Shown here piece after piece: positions 15,837 through 24,221 of a DNA stretch of 64,000 nucleotides. Origin of the DNA: SFEL01 sp964392455 (GTDB taxonomy: Bacteria; Bacillota; Clostridia; Christensenellales; CAG-138); NCBI GenBank assembly GCA_964392455.1, contig CAYMPG010000007.1:13236-77235 (forward strand), written 5' to 3'. Both the position numbers and the translations under genes were made by a program. The notes below the pieces were generated by a model. The model did no database searches and was not told the DNA's origin. It was given only the letters and a program-made list of their open reading frames with translations. Every line of letters begins with the position of its first letter. The first letter of the stretch is position 1.

Positions 15837-16163
15837 ATGGACAATACCGAGCTTGCATTTTCCATCATTGCCGAAGCAGGTGACGCCAGAAGTTCTGCCA
15901 TGGAGGCTATTTCCAGCGCACAGCAGGGTGACTTTGAAGCGGCTGAAAGGCTGCTTATCACCAGCTCCGATGCGCTGCAAAAAGCACATGAGATCCAAAC
16001 AGACCTGCTTGCCAGGGAAATGAGTGATGGGGGCGTTACGCCAGTGGGTATCCTGATGGCTCATGCTCAGGATCACCTGATGTGCGCCAGTATGATGCGG
16101 GACATGGCGGATATTCTGATAGCACAATGTAAGCAAATCCATGCGCTGAAAAAGAAGGAGTGA
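15837..16163 (+). CDS. PTS IIA component, lactose/cellobiose family
   Basis: This soluble 108-residue protein accepts phosphate from HPr and donates it to IIB. The family is recognised from the three-helix pattern (ELAFSIIAEAGDARSSAMEAI, ..FEAAERLL..) and the signature VGILMAHAQDHLM, whose first His (residue 76) is the phosphorylation site. The ATG at 15837 lies nine bases after AGAGGTG; an in-frame GTG at 15825 is less well placed. It is followed after five bases by the IIB gene. The family serves beta-glucosides, lactose and chitobiose, so the substrate cannot be read from this protein alone. Confidence 0.93.
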   Translation: MDNTELAFSIIAEAGDARSSAMEAISSAQQGDFEAAERLLITSSDALQKAHEIQTDLLAREMSDGGVTPVGILMAHAQDHLMCASMMRDMADILIAQCKQIHALKKKE

Positions 16164-16168
16164 CTAAG

Positions 16169-16489
16169 ATGATACACATTACCCTGTTATGCGATAACGG
16201 CATGTCCACCAGCATGATGGTGCAGCGTATGCAAAAATGCGCTGCCGAGCAAGGAATCGAGGCAGACATATTGGCCGTTTCTGTCAAGGCGATGAAAGAA
16301 CGGCTTCAGGTGACCGACGTGCTGCTTCTGGGCCCCCAGGTTCGCTACCGTCTGGCAAAGATGAAGGAAGAATACGAGCCCAAAGGAATTGCAGTAGCTG
16401 ACATAGCACCCATGGACTTTGGGCGCATGAATGGAGAAAAAGTATTGAGCCAAGCTCTTAAATTAAATGAAGAAAGGACAAAAGCATGA
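16169..16489 (+). CDS. PTS IIB component, lactose/cellobiose family
   Basis: IIB takes phosphate on a cysteine and passes it to the incoming sugar. The 106-residue protein has the P-loop-like active site LLCDNGMSTSMM with the phospho-cysteine at residue 8, and the later strands VTDVLLLGPQVRYRL and GIAVADIAPMDFGRMNGEKVL typical of the family. The ATG at 16169 has AAGGAG eight bases before it. It overlaps the IIC gene by four bases. Confidence 0.94.
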   Translation: MIHITLLCDNGMSTSMMVQRMQKCAAEQGIEADILAVSVKAMKERLQVTDVLLLGPQVRYRLAKMKEEYEPKGIAVADIAPMDFGRMNGEKVLSQALKLNEERTKA

Positions 16490-17769
16490 AAAAGTTCTTC
16501 GAAGAAAAATTCGTACCCGTTGCAACACGAATCGCTAACCAACGGCATATACTGGCCCTGCGTGACGGCATTGTGCTGGCTATGCCCCTGTTGATTGTCG
16601 GTTCCCTGTTCATCATCATCAGCGACTTCCCCGTAGAGGCCTACCAGACCTTCATGGCCGGGATCTTCGGCGAGGGCTGGGGTGACTTCGTCTGGAACGA
16701 TGTGGCCGTGGCCACCACGTCCCTGATTTCCATCGTAGCTACCTTTGGCATTGCAAAGTCCCTGGTGGAAAGCTATGACCTGGATGGTACACCGGCAGGT
16801 ATCATCGCTCTATCCTCCTTCTTTGTACTCCTGCCTCTGGATGTGGATACCTGGGGCTGGAATGCCGACCTGTTTGGCACCTCCACTCTGTTCATGGGCA
16901 TGATCGTGGCCCTGCTGATTGGCGAGCTGTACCGTGTTATCGTTAAGAAAAACCTGGTCATCAAGCTGCCTGACAGCGTTCCTCCCTCCATCTCCAGTTC
17001 CTTCGTGGCACTGGTACCCGCGGCCGCGGCTATCGTTCTTTCTCTGATTGTAAAGATGATTCTCCGCGCCACCTCCTTCGGCGATTTGGGCACCTTCATT
17101 AACGCCGTCGTTTCCGCACCTCTCACTATCGCCGGTACTTCCTACCTCGGCTCTCTGTTTGCCACCTTCATCGAGCAGCTGCTCTGGTCCTTTGGTATTC
17201 ACGGCTCCTCCGTAGTCACCGCCGTTATGGAGCCCATCTGGCTCAATGCCAACCTTGAAAACCTGGCAGCCTTCCAGGCCGGCGCCACTCAGCTGCCCCA
17301 CATCATCACCCAGACCTTCATCGAGAACTTCATGTGGATAGGCGGCTCCGGCGCTACCCTGCCCCTGGTCATCTATATGCTGTGCTTTGCCCGCTCCAAG
17401 ATGCTTAAAGACCTTGGCCGCCTCAGCATTGCCCCCGGCATCTTCAACATTAACGAGCCCGTGGTATTCGGCCTGCCCATCGTGATGAACCCCTTCCTGA
17501 TGATTCCCTATATCCTGGGTCCCCTGGTCATCTTCACCATTTCGTACTTTGGTATGTACCTGGGCATCTTCCCCCGACCGGTAGGCGTTTCCATCCCCTG
17601 GACCACGCCGTACCTTGTCAGCGGCTATCTTGCCACAGGAGGCCGTTTGGGTGGAGTTGTGCTGCAGATCGTAAACTTTGTGGTAGCATTCTTTATCTGG
17701 CTGCCCTTCATCCGCAGCTGGGATAAGAAGAATGTTGCAATCGAATCGGCTGAACAAACTTCCGTTTGA
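16486..17769 (+). CDS. PTS IIC sugar permease, lactose/cellobiose family
   Basis: This 427-residue membrane protein forms the sugar channel. It has about ten hydrophobic segments. Family landmarks include the N-terminal RIANQRHILALRDGIVLAMPLLIVGSLF, a central SFGIHGSSVV loop, FIENFMWIGGSGATLPLVIYML and the PGIFNINEPVVFGLPIVMNP loop carrying the conserved asparagine-glutamate pair involved in sugar binding. These are the hallmarks of CelB/ChbC-type permeases. Sugars carried by the family include cellobiose, lactose and N,N-diacetylchitobiose; the downstream enzymes favour an amino-sugar disaccharide here, by inference. Confidence 0.95.
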   Translation: MKKFFEEKFVPVATRIANQRHILALRDGIVLAMPLLIVGSLFIIISDFPVEAYQTFMAGIFGEGWGDFVWNDVAVATTSLISIVATFGIAKSLVESYDLDGTPAGIIALSSFFVLLPLDVDTWGWNADLFGTSTLFMGMIVALLIGELYRVIVKKNLVIKLPDSVPPSISSSFVALVPAAAAIVLSLIVKMILRATSFGDLGTFINAVVSAPLTIAGTSYLGSLFATFIEQLLWSFGIHGSSVVTAVMEPIWLNANLENLAAFQAGATQLPHIITQTFIENFMWIGGSGATLPLVIYMLCFARSKMLKDLGRLSIAPGIFNINEPVVFGLPIVMNPFLMIPYILGPLVIFTISYFGMYLGIFPRPVGVSIPWTTPYLVSGYLATGGRLGGVVLQIVNFVVAFFIWLPFIRSWDKKNVAIESAEQTSV

Positions 17770-17788
17770 TCCGTACTAATTCCGTAAG

Positions 17789-17830
17789 AAGTTCGGCATG
17801 GTTGCTCCCTGGGCGCCATGCCGAACTTTT
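17789..17830 (+). terminator. Hairpin with a short T-run inside the PTS operon
   Basis: A perfect 13-base stem (AAGTTCGGCATGG at 17789-17801, CCATGCCGAACTT at 17816-17828) ends in only four T. It lies between the IIC gene and the RDD gene and resembles a leaky terminator that would lower expression of the enzyme genes relative to the transporter, or protect the upstream mRNA end. Confidence 0.6.
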
Positions 17831-17847
17831 AGAAAGGATACACTACC

Positions 17848-18372
17848 ATGGAATCTTTGAAAGCTATGTTTACAAAACCACGGCTCATGCGGCTGGCTGC
17901 GTTTGCCATTGACTGCTGCGTGTTTCTGCTGATTTTGACCATATCCATGAACCTGTTTGGCAAGCCCGATTTCATACTGGCTCAGCATGAAATGGAAAAG
18001 CTGCAGCAGACAGTCTCGGTAGATGAGGCCAATGCACAGGCAGAGCGGGCAATTGCCGCATTCAACGAAGCCTACGGCCTGTCGCTATGGATATGGATAG
18101 GCACCGAGGTTATCTCCCAGCTGATATTAAGAGGCCAAACGGTGGGCAAAAAAATCTGTAAGCTTCGGATAATCAGCAATAACGCTGCCAATGGCCCTGT
18201 AAAAACTGCATTGCTGATGACGGTGCGGTCCTGTTTTAAGGTTCTTCTGGTGTATTTATTTCGTGGACTGCCCTTTGCAATCGCACTCGCATATATGTTC
18301 GCTGGCCCTGAAAACCGCACCGGGTACGATCGCATGAGTGGGACCCGGGTGATTTCCTGCAAGAGCATCTGA
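17848..18372 (+). CDS. RDD-family membrane protein
   Basis: This 174-residue protein has the RDD family pattern: an Arg-Leu-X-AFAIDC start of the first membrane helix (RLMRLAAFAIDCCVFLLIL), a charged external or cytosolic stretch, a second helix followed by RGQTVGKKICKLRII, and a C-terminal YDRMSGTRVI motif with a conserved aspartate. RDD proteins are poorly understood; a few are linked to Na+/H+ exchange or to membrane recruitment. It is the first gene after the internal hairpin. Its role in sugar use is unknown, and its presence in a PTS operon is unusual. Confidence 0.85.
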   Translation: MESLKAMFTKPRLMRLAAFAIDCCVFLLILTISMNLFGKPDFILAQHEMEKLQQTVSVDEANAQAERAIAAFNEAYGLSLWIWIGTEVISQLILRGQTVGKKICKLRIISNNAANGPVKTALLMTVRSCFKVLLVYLFRGLPFAIALAYMFAGPENRTGYDRMSGTRVISCKSI

Positions 18373-18397
18373 GTGTTACTTTTAGGAGTGAAATGCA

Positions 18398-19336
18398 ATG
18401 AATCCTTATTTACTGATAGGAATCGATGGCGGAGGCACAAAGACCCATGTGCTGGCCCGGTTCTCTGACAGTGACCAGATCGTATTCAATCAGCGATTTG
18501 GTTCTTCTAATTATCAATCAATCGGTGAGGCCGGTCTGCTGGCCATACTTAAGGAAATCGTGCAGGCACTGCGGGCCGCCTTTGGTTCGTCGCTGGATTG
18601 TTCCATATCTGTTCTGGGCATGGCGGGCATTGACCGTCAGGAGGATATTCCAAAGCACGAAAAATGCCTGGCCGCAGCCGGTTATCCCGGCCGTCAGATC
18701 GTCTGCAACGATGCTGAGATTGCTTTAGCCGGAGCCCATGACGGCAGCCCGGGTGCCCTTCTGCTGTGCGGCACAGGCTCCATCGCTATGGGGCGCACTG
18801 AGAACGGCAGCATAGTGCGGGCCGGCGGCTGGGGTGCTCTGGTCAGCGATGAGGGCAGCGGCTATCGGCTGGGTATCGAAGCAATCTCCGCCGCCTTGCG
18901 TGCCTATGACGGCAACGGCCCCAAAACAATTCTCTGCGATGAAATCTGTAACGCACTGCACCTTAAGTCCCTACCGGATATCATTGACGTAATATACCTG
19001 TCCCCTAACGGCCTGCCTGTTTCAACTGTAGCCTCGCTGGCCCCTCTTGTAACTTCCAACTGTAACCGGGATGACGTTTGCCGCACTATTGTCACGCAGC
19101 AGACCCAGCTTCTATGCGACCTGGTGAAAGCAATTCGAATACACATCGGCCTCCCACACGTTAACCTGGCACTGGGTGGGAGCCTGTTATTGAAATCCGT
19201 AGAATATCGGGCAGCATTTGACGAATGCCTTGCTCGCCGAATACCCGATATCAAAATCGTCCAGCCGCAATATGACGCTTCCTATGGAGCGCTCCGCATG
19301 GCGGCTCAAGAACTGGAGAAAGAAATAGCATTATGA
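18398..19336 (+). CDS. BadF/BadG-type ATPase, probable N-acetyl-amino-sugar kinase
   Basis: This 312-residue protein is an ASKHA-fold kinase. It shows the phosphate-1 motif IGIDGGGTKTHVL, the phosphate-2 region (ALLLCGTGSIAMG) and the loop GGWGALVSDEGSGYRLGIEAI typical of the BadF/BadG/BcrA family, which includes N-acetylglucosamine kinase NagK and the clostridial MurK that phosphorylates N-acetylmuramic acid and N-acetylglucosamine. In this operon it would phosphorylate the unphosphorylated sugar left after the PTS product is cleaved. That substrate assignment is inference. It overlaps the GH4 gene by four bases. Confidence 0.85.
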   Translation: MNPYLLIGIDGGGTKTHVLARFSDSDQIVFNQRFGSSNYQSIGEAGLLAILKEIVQALRAAFGSSLDCSISVLGMAGIDRQEDIPKHEKCLAAAGYPGRQIVCNDAEIALAGAHDGSPGALLLCGTGSIAMGRTENGSIVRAGGWGALVSDEGSGYRLGIEAISAALRAYDGNGPKTILCDEICNALHLKSLPDIIDVIYLSPNGLPVSTVASLAPLVTSNCNRDDVCRTIVTQQTQLLCDLVKAIRIHIGLPHVNLALGGSLLLKSVEYRAAFDECLARRIPDIKIVQPQYDASYGALRMAAQELEKEIAL

Positions 19337-20655
19337 AAAAAGAAGCTTTAAAAATAGCCGTCATTGGCGGCGGCAGCAGCTATACTCCCGAACTCATTGA
19401 GGGAATTTTAAACCGTAAGGACTGTTTGCCGGTTAGAGAGCTATGGCTGGTGGACGTTCCCATGGGAGAAGAAAAGCTGGCCATTATTGCTGACATGGCC
19501 CGCCGTATGGTGGATAAGGTAGGCGCATCTATTGATATCCACGCTACCCTGAACCGCAGAGAAGCTATCACCGATGCCGACTTTGTCATCACTCAATTCC
19601 GGGTAGGCGGTCTGGATGCCCGCGCTAAAGATGAATCCATCCCTCTTAAATATAACGTGATTGGTCAGGAAACCACAGGCCCGGGCGGCTACGCCAAGGC
19701 CCTGCGTACCATTCCCGTGATTTTGGACATCTGTCGCGATATTGAAGAAGTCGCACCTGATGCCTGGCTCATCAACTTCACCAATCCTGCCGGTATCATC
19801 ACCGAGGCTATCCTGAATTACACCAATGTGAAAGCCATGGGGCTATGCAACGTCCCCATCAGCATCAAAAAAGACATTGCCCGGCTGCTGAATGTGGATG
19901 CATCCCGAATCGGCGTAAGCTTCATGGGGCTGAATCATATGTCCTACGCTTACTCCGTCACTCTGGACGGAGAGGAAATCCTGCCAAAGCTCATTGATAT
20001 GTATGAACATCCTGATGCAGAAATGGCTGAAAAGCTGGGGGCCATTTCAGATATCGTCTGGTCTGCGCCCTTCCTGCGCTCTCTTGGCATGATCACCAGC
20101 CCCTACCATCGCTACTACTACCGTAACCGCATGATGCTGGAGGAGGAGAAGGCGAGCATGGCTAAGGAAGGCTCCCGTGCCATGCAGGTAAAGGAGATAG
20201 AAAAGGCTCTGTTTGCCAAGTATGCCGATCCCTCCGTGCGGGAAAAGCCCAGGGAACTGGAGAAGCGTGGCGGTGCCTACTACTCTGAAGCTGCCATCTC
20301 CCTGGTAGACGCAATCTACAACGACAAGCAGGAGATACATACCGTTAACATCCAGAACTGCGGCACTATTACCAACCTGCCCTACAACGCCGTCATCGAG
20401 ACAAACGCATTGATTGGCGCCCGGGGAGCCATCCCTCTGCACATAGGCGAGATGCCCGTATGCGTAGCCGGCCTGGTAAACTATGTAAAGGCCTATGAGC
20501 AGCTGGCTGTCCGCGCCGCCGTGGAAAAAGACTACAGCATTGCCCTCTCCGCCATGATTGCCAATCCCTTCATTGATGACTATGAGGTCGGCAAGGCCAT
20601 TCTGGATGAGCTGATTGAACAGCATACACCATATCTGGACTATCTGAAAAAGTAA
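19333..20655 (+). CDS. GH4 family phospho-beta-glycosidase (6-phospho-beta-glucosidase type)
   Basis: GH4 enzymes cleave phosphorylated disaccharides with NAD+ and a divalent metal by a redox mechanism. The 440-residue protein has the dinucleotide motif IAVIGGGSSYTPELIEGI at the N-terminus, the TQFRVGGLDAR segment, NFTNPAGIITEAI, the metal-ligand cysteine at residue 172 (GLCNVPI) and metal-ligand His202 (GLNHMSY), and FLRSLGMITSPYHRYYY near 235-255. It appears complete. The closest families by eye are LicH and ChbF, which act on cellobiose-6-P or chitobiose-6-P made by lactose/cellobiose-type PTS systems. Exact sugar not provable from the sequence. Confidence 0.92.
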   Translation: MKKEALKIAVIGGGSSYTPELIEGILNRKDCLPVRELWLVDVPMGEEKLAIIADMARRMVDKVGASIDIHATLNRREAITDADFVITQFRVGGLDARAKDESIPLKYNVIGQETTGPGGYAKALRTIPVILDICRDIEEVAPDAWLINFTNPAGIITEAILNYTNVKAMGLCNVPISIKKDIARLLNVDASRIGVSFMGLNHMSYAYSVTLDGEEILPKLIDMYEHPDAEMAEKLGAISDIVWSAPFLRSLGMITSPYHRYYYRNRMMLEEEKASMAKEGSRAMQVKEIEKALFAKYADPSVREKPRELEKRGGAYYSEAAISLVDAIYNDKQEIHTVNIQNCGTITNLPYNAVIETNALIGARGAIPLHIGEMPVCVAGLVNYVKAYEQLAVRAAVEKDYSIALSAMIANPFIDDYEVGKAILDELIEQHTPYLDYLKK

Positions 20656-20672
20656 AAAAAGGAGCGACTGTC

Positions 20673-21788
20673 ATGGAATTGGGAATCAGCCTTTATCCCG
20701 AATTTATGGAGGAAAAGCTGCTGCACGCCTATGTGGAGCGGGCCGCCTCACTGGGGTACAGCCGAATATTCTTATCGCTCATTTTAAACCAGCTGAACTT
20801 CTCGGGAGCCCTGCCCCCGAACTCAAAGGTTTTTGACAACGCATTTGCTGTCTGCAAGGACCATGGAATGAAGATTACCGTGGATGTGGATGACGAAATG
20901 CTAAAGGGCCTGGGCGAAACAGACGATGCCATAGCCTGCCTGCGGCGCCGTGGCGTGGACTGCCTGCGAATCGACAGCGGAATATCGGAGCAGCTGCTGA
21001 ATGCCGCCGCCCGGCAATGCCTGCAAATAGAGCTGAATGCAGCAAACCTGGATGTCTCCACTCCAGCCCGCCTTGCAGAGGCAGAGGCGCTGATGGAAAA
21101 ACTCTTTTCCCATTTGGCGCCCCAGAATATTCAGGGCTGCTTTAATTTCTATCCTCGAACAGGAACAGGGCTATCCCTGGACTATGTAGCCCGCACAACG
21201 GCCTTCCTGCACAGGCATGGTATTCAGGCAGCGGCTTTTGTATCCTCCTTATCTGCCAAGCCTGTTCTTCACGGGCCTGGCAGGGGCGTATGCACTGCGG
21301 AAGTCCTAAGGGACACCCCCCCCGAGATAGCTGGCAGCGTCCTGCGCTGCTGCGGAATAGATGCCGTTCTCTTTGGCGATTGCTATGCCACCGAAGCAGA
21401 ATTAACGGCACTGTCCGAGGCCTGCGCCGGAGAATCATTTTTCCTTCCCGTGGTGTTTCACCGGGATTGCCCAAAGGCGCTGCGCCAGGTATTGACCCAC
21501 ACCGATTTTGCCAACCGCTGCGATTCACCGGAATTTGTGATTCGGGGCACCGATACCCGTGGTACGGCTGTGGAGCCCTTCCGAACCGGCCCCCGTCCCC
21601 GGTTCTGCGTGACCGTGGACAACTGCCGCAGTGCTCAGTACATGGGTGAAATGCAAATCATGCTGGATGACCTTCCACCCTGCTCAGAGGCAAACGTGGT
21701 AGGCTGGATTCCACCCGATGCACAGATCCTGGTGCCTTTCCTCCGGGATTGCTCCCGCCGCTTCAGGCTTACTGAATACCATATTTAA
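20673..21788 (+). CDS. mupG: MupG-type 6-phospho-N-acetylmuramidase (DUF871 family)
   Basis: The 371-residue protein matches the DUF871 family: an N-terminal TIM-like barrel starting MELGISLYPEF and continuing YSRIFLSLILNQLNF, ITVDVDDEMLKGLG and CLRIDSGI, then a C-terminal cyclophilin-like domain (TGPRPRFCVTVDNCRSAQYMGEMQIML). From established work in Staphylococcus, MupG hydrolyses the PTS product MurNAc-6P-GlcNAc to MurNAc-6P and GlcNAc. It normally sits with MurQ, MurP and MurR; here the partners are a lactose/cellobiose-type PTS, a SIS protein and a BadF kinase. GGAG lies nine bases before the ATG. The function is inferred from family. Confidence 0.85.
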   Translation: MELGISLYPEFMEEKLLHAYVERAASLGYSRIFLSLILNQLNFSGALPPNSKVFDNAFAVCKDHGMKITVDVDDEMLKGLGETDDAIACLRRRGVDCLRIDSGISEQLLNAAARQCLQIELNAANLDVSTPARLAEAEALMEKLFSHLAPQNIQGCFNFYPRTGTGLSLDYVARTTAFLHRHGIQAAAFVSSLSAKPVLHGPGRGVCTAEVLRDTPPEIAGSVLRCCGIDAVLFGDCYATEAELTALSEACAGESFFLPVVFHRDCPKALRQVLTHTDFANRCDSPEFVIRGTDTRGTAVEPFRTGPRPRFCVTVDNCRSAQYMGEMQIMLDDLPPCSEANVVGWIPPDAQILVPFLRDCSRRFRLTEYHI

Positions 21789-21818
21789 CTGGGCTTACCC
21801 AGTAGAACAGGGGAAAAT

Positions 21819-23186
21819 ATGAGAGAAATCATCATCCTATCTGCCGGAAAAGGCACCAAAATGTTTCCATATGACGAGGTGGGCTCAAAGGTGCTGCGTA
21901 AAGCAGCAGGAAATTCCATACTGGGCCATATGCTGGAATCCCTGCGGGAATTCACCACGGCATCCATCCATGTAGTGACCCTCCGTCAGTACTATGGCTC
22001 AGTAGCCCGCTGCTGTGCTGCCTACCCTGGAATCACCGTACACAGCATGGACAAATCCACCGGAAACGCAGAGAGCCTTCTTGAGGGGCTCTCCCATGTG
22101 GAAGGAGAGTATGCGCTGGTGCTGTATGGAGATACCTGGATTGACCCCATGGACCTGCGCCTGCTTTGGGAGCAGGAAAATCCCTCGGCGTTGGTCTATC
22201 CCCTGGGACGTGAGCGCGCTGCCGACTGGATTTGTGCCACTCTGTCTGATGGGCATATTTCGGCCATTGGTGCCCATCACCGTGGTAATCGCATGACTCA
22301 CCGCCTGGCCGCCTATGTACTTCCCACCAGCTTTGCACATAAGCTCCCCATGACTCCGGAGTACTTTCCCAATATGAAGGTGGGAGAAGGCGCGCCACAG
22401 GAGCCATATGTGGAAGCGGCGCTTTCCTGCTGGCTATCCGATATGCCGCTAGCCTGTATAGAGGGCAAAGGAGCTTATTTTGATGTGGACAAGCCCTGGC
22501 ACCTGTTGCAGTTAAACGAATATCTTGTTCACCGTCGCTGCGGTCAGCTCACAGAAAATGTGCTTGGGGAAGGCAGCTCTATCTCGCCCATGGCCAGCGT
22601 CAACGGCTTTGTCCGCCTGGGCCGCAACAGCTACCTGGGTGAACGGGTACGGATCGACGGTAACCTTATTGTTGGCGACAATACCATTATTGACAATGGG
22701 GCCATTTTCACCGGCGATGCAGTGGTAGGAAACGACACCCGAATCGCTAATTACTGCCAGATCTATGATGGCTGCTCCATCGGCGATGGCTGTATTATGG
22801 AACATTCTTCCGAGCTTATCGGCGGAATGCTTCAGGATAGAGTCTACTTATATCATTTCTGCGAATTTTTCGGTATGATTGGCAGCTGCACCGATATCGG
22901 AGCCGGAACCCTATGCGGGACGCTCCGCTTTGATGACAACGAAACAGTGCAGCGCACCAAAGGCAGGCTTGAGCTCTCCTGCGGCGGCTTTGGCAATGCC
23001 ATCTACCTTGGAGATTACTGCCGCACCGGCGTAGGCGCACTGCTGATGCCCGGCAGCCGTATCGGGGCATACAGCGTAGTTGGCGCCGGCGTTCTCACTC
23101 AGGGCACCCTGCCCCATAGAACCTGCGTATTGCAGGAACAGCGCCAAATCACAAAACCATGGGGGGAAGAAAAATATGGCTGGTAA
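21819..23186 (+). CDS. GlmU-like sugar nucleotidyltransferase with left-handed beta-helix
   Basis: The 455-residue protein has the same two-part plan as GlmU. The N-terminal nucleotidyltransferase carries the pyrophosphorylase loop SAGKGTKMFPYDEVGSKVLRK, ALVLYGDTWIDP as the metal-aspartate strand, and a further region to about residue 235. The C-terminal half has hexapeptide repeats (VGDNTIIDNGAIFTGDAVVGNDTRIANYC). Classical GlmU makes UDP-GlcNAc, but that gene usually sits with prs, and sequence identity is not obviously high. An anabolic enzyme in a PTS operon is unusual: it may activate an amino-sugar phosphate produced here (compare the MurU recycling step), which is inference. Its end overlaps the next gene by 11 bases. 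Confidence 0.75.
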   Translation: MREIIILSAGKGTKMFPYDEVGSKVLRKAAGNSILGHMLESLREFTTASIHVVTLRQYYGSVARCCAAYPGITVHSMDKSTGNAESLLEGLSHVEGEYALVLYGDTWIDPMDLRLLWEQENPSALVYPLGRERAADWICATLSDGHISAIGAHHRGNRMTHRLAAYVLPTSFAHKLPMTPEYFPNMKVGEGAPQEPYVEAALSCWLSDMPLACIEGKGAYFDVDKPWHLLQLNEYLVHRRCGQLTENVLGEGSSISPMASVNGFVRLGRNSYLGERVRIDGNLIVGDNTIIDNGAIFTGDAVVGNDTRIANYCQIYDGCSIGDGCIMEHSSELIGGMLQDRVYLYHFCEFFGMIGSCTDIGAGTLCGTLRFDDNETVQRTKGRLELSCGGFGNAIYLGDYCRTGVGALLMPGSRIGAYSVVGAGVLTQGTLPHRTCVLQEQRQITKPWGEEKYGW

Positions 23187-23919
23187 AAAACAGGCTGAGC
23201 TTTACGAGGAATTTCATCAGCACGTCAGTGAACTGCTGGATACGCTTCACCGTACCCAGCAGGAGGCCGTTATTCAATCAGGCAACGCCATCTACAGCGC
23301 TCTGAATAGCGGACACCGCTTCTTTGTCACCGGAACAGGCCACTCCCATATGCTATCTGAGGAGTTTTATGCCCGGGCAGGCGGCCTCGCATCCGTCACC
23401 CCCATTCTGCCCACCGAGTTTATGCTGCATGAACACCCGCTGAAAAGCACCGCTGTAGAACGGGTAGCCGCATATGCCCCTGCTATACTGGAGGTCTATG
23501 GAGTACAAGCCGGTGATGTTTTGCTGATTGCTTCCAATTCCGGCCGCAACGGCCTGATCGTAGAGCTGGCCCTTGAGGCTAAGGCACTGGGTGTCACGGT
23601 TATCGCAATCACCTCTGCCAATGGTATGAAGCTCCAGCCCTCCCGCCACTCCAGCGGGAAAAAGCTGTGCGACGTGGCTGACATAGTGCTGGATAACTGC
23701 GGCGTAGAAGGCGATGCCTGCTGCACCGTCAATGAAAAAGGTATGCGGATGGGCTCCACCTCCACCATTGCAGGAGCCTATCTTGTGCAGCAAATCGGTA
23801 TGGCCGTAGCCGCCACATTCTTCTCCCATGGAGTGGAGCCGCCTGTATTCATGAGCTCCAATGTGGACGGGGCAGACGAGTGGAATCGTGAATTGTTCCG
23901 CCGATTTTATCATGTATAG
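23176..23919 (+). CDS. SIS-domain sugar-phosphate protein (UPF0309 family)
   Basis: This 247-residue protein starts at ATG 23176, seven to eight bases after GGGGGGAAG. It carries one SIS domain: VTGTGHSHMLSEEFYARAGG near residues 55-75, then GDVLLIASNSGRNGLIVELALEAKALGVTVIAIT and the family strings SSGKKLCDVADIVLDNCGVEGD and GSTSTIAGAYLVQQI. These match the UPF0309 group. SIS proteins isomerise or cleave phospho-sugars; MurQ, which removes lactate from MurNAc-6P, is also a SIS enzyme but is longer and of a different subfamily. A role as etherase or isomerase at the end of this pathway is inference. It is the last gene of the operon. Confidence 0.85.
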   Translation: MAGKKQAELYEEFHQHVSELLDTLHRTQQEAVIQSGNAIYSALNSGHRFFVTGTGHSHMLSEEFYARAGGLASVTPILPTEFMLHEHPLKSTAVERVAAYAPAILEVYGVQAGDVLLIASNSGRNGLIVELALEAKALGVTVIAITSANGMKLQPSRHSSGKKLCDVADIVLDNCGVEGDACCTVNEKGMRMGSTSTIAGAYLVQQIGMAVAATFFSHGVEPPVFMSSNVDGADEWNRELFRRFYHV

Positions 23920-24221
23920 CAAAACGATAATTGAACGATAAAGTCATTTAAAGCTGCCTGCTGTCAGAATACGCGCCAATAGACCGTATGCCCGGCACCA
24001 GCAGGGATTCAGCTTGGGCCCAGTCCCATATAAAAGCCCCCGGTACCCACAAATGTGAGCACCGGGGGCTTATTTCATATTAGTTTTCTTCCGATCATCA
24101 GGGTGTGCAGGCTTCAGTCAGGTAAATCTTCGCTATTCGTCAGCCTAAGCGCTCAAAGAGTATGCAGAATCGACGAATATTCACAGTGAATCATCGGAAA
24201 GCCAAGCGATGGTGCAGCAGA
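23920..24221. other. Convergent intergenic gap after the PTS operon and groEL
   Basis: Besides the hairpin at 24035-24072, this 302-base stretch shows no gene, tRNA or known regulatory element by eye. Confidence 0.5.
24035..24072. terminator. Bidirectional terminator between the PTS operon and groEL
   Basis: An 11-base perfect stem (AAGCCCCCGGT at 24035-24045, ACCGGGGGCTT at 24062-24072) is flanked by short T-rich runs on both strands. It separates two convergent operons. Confidence 0.8.
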
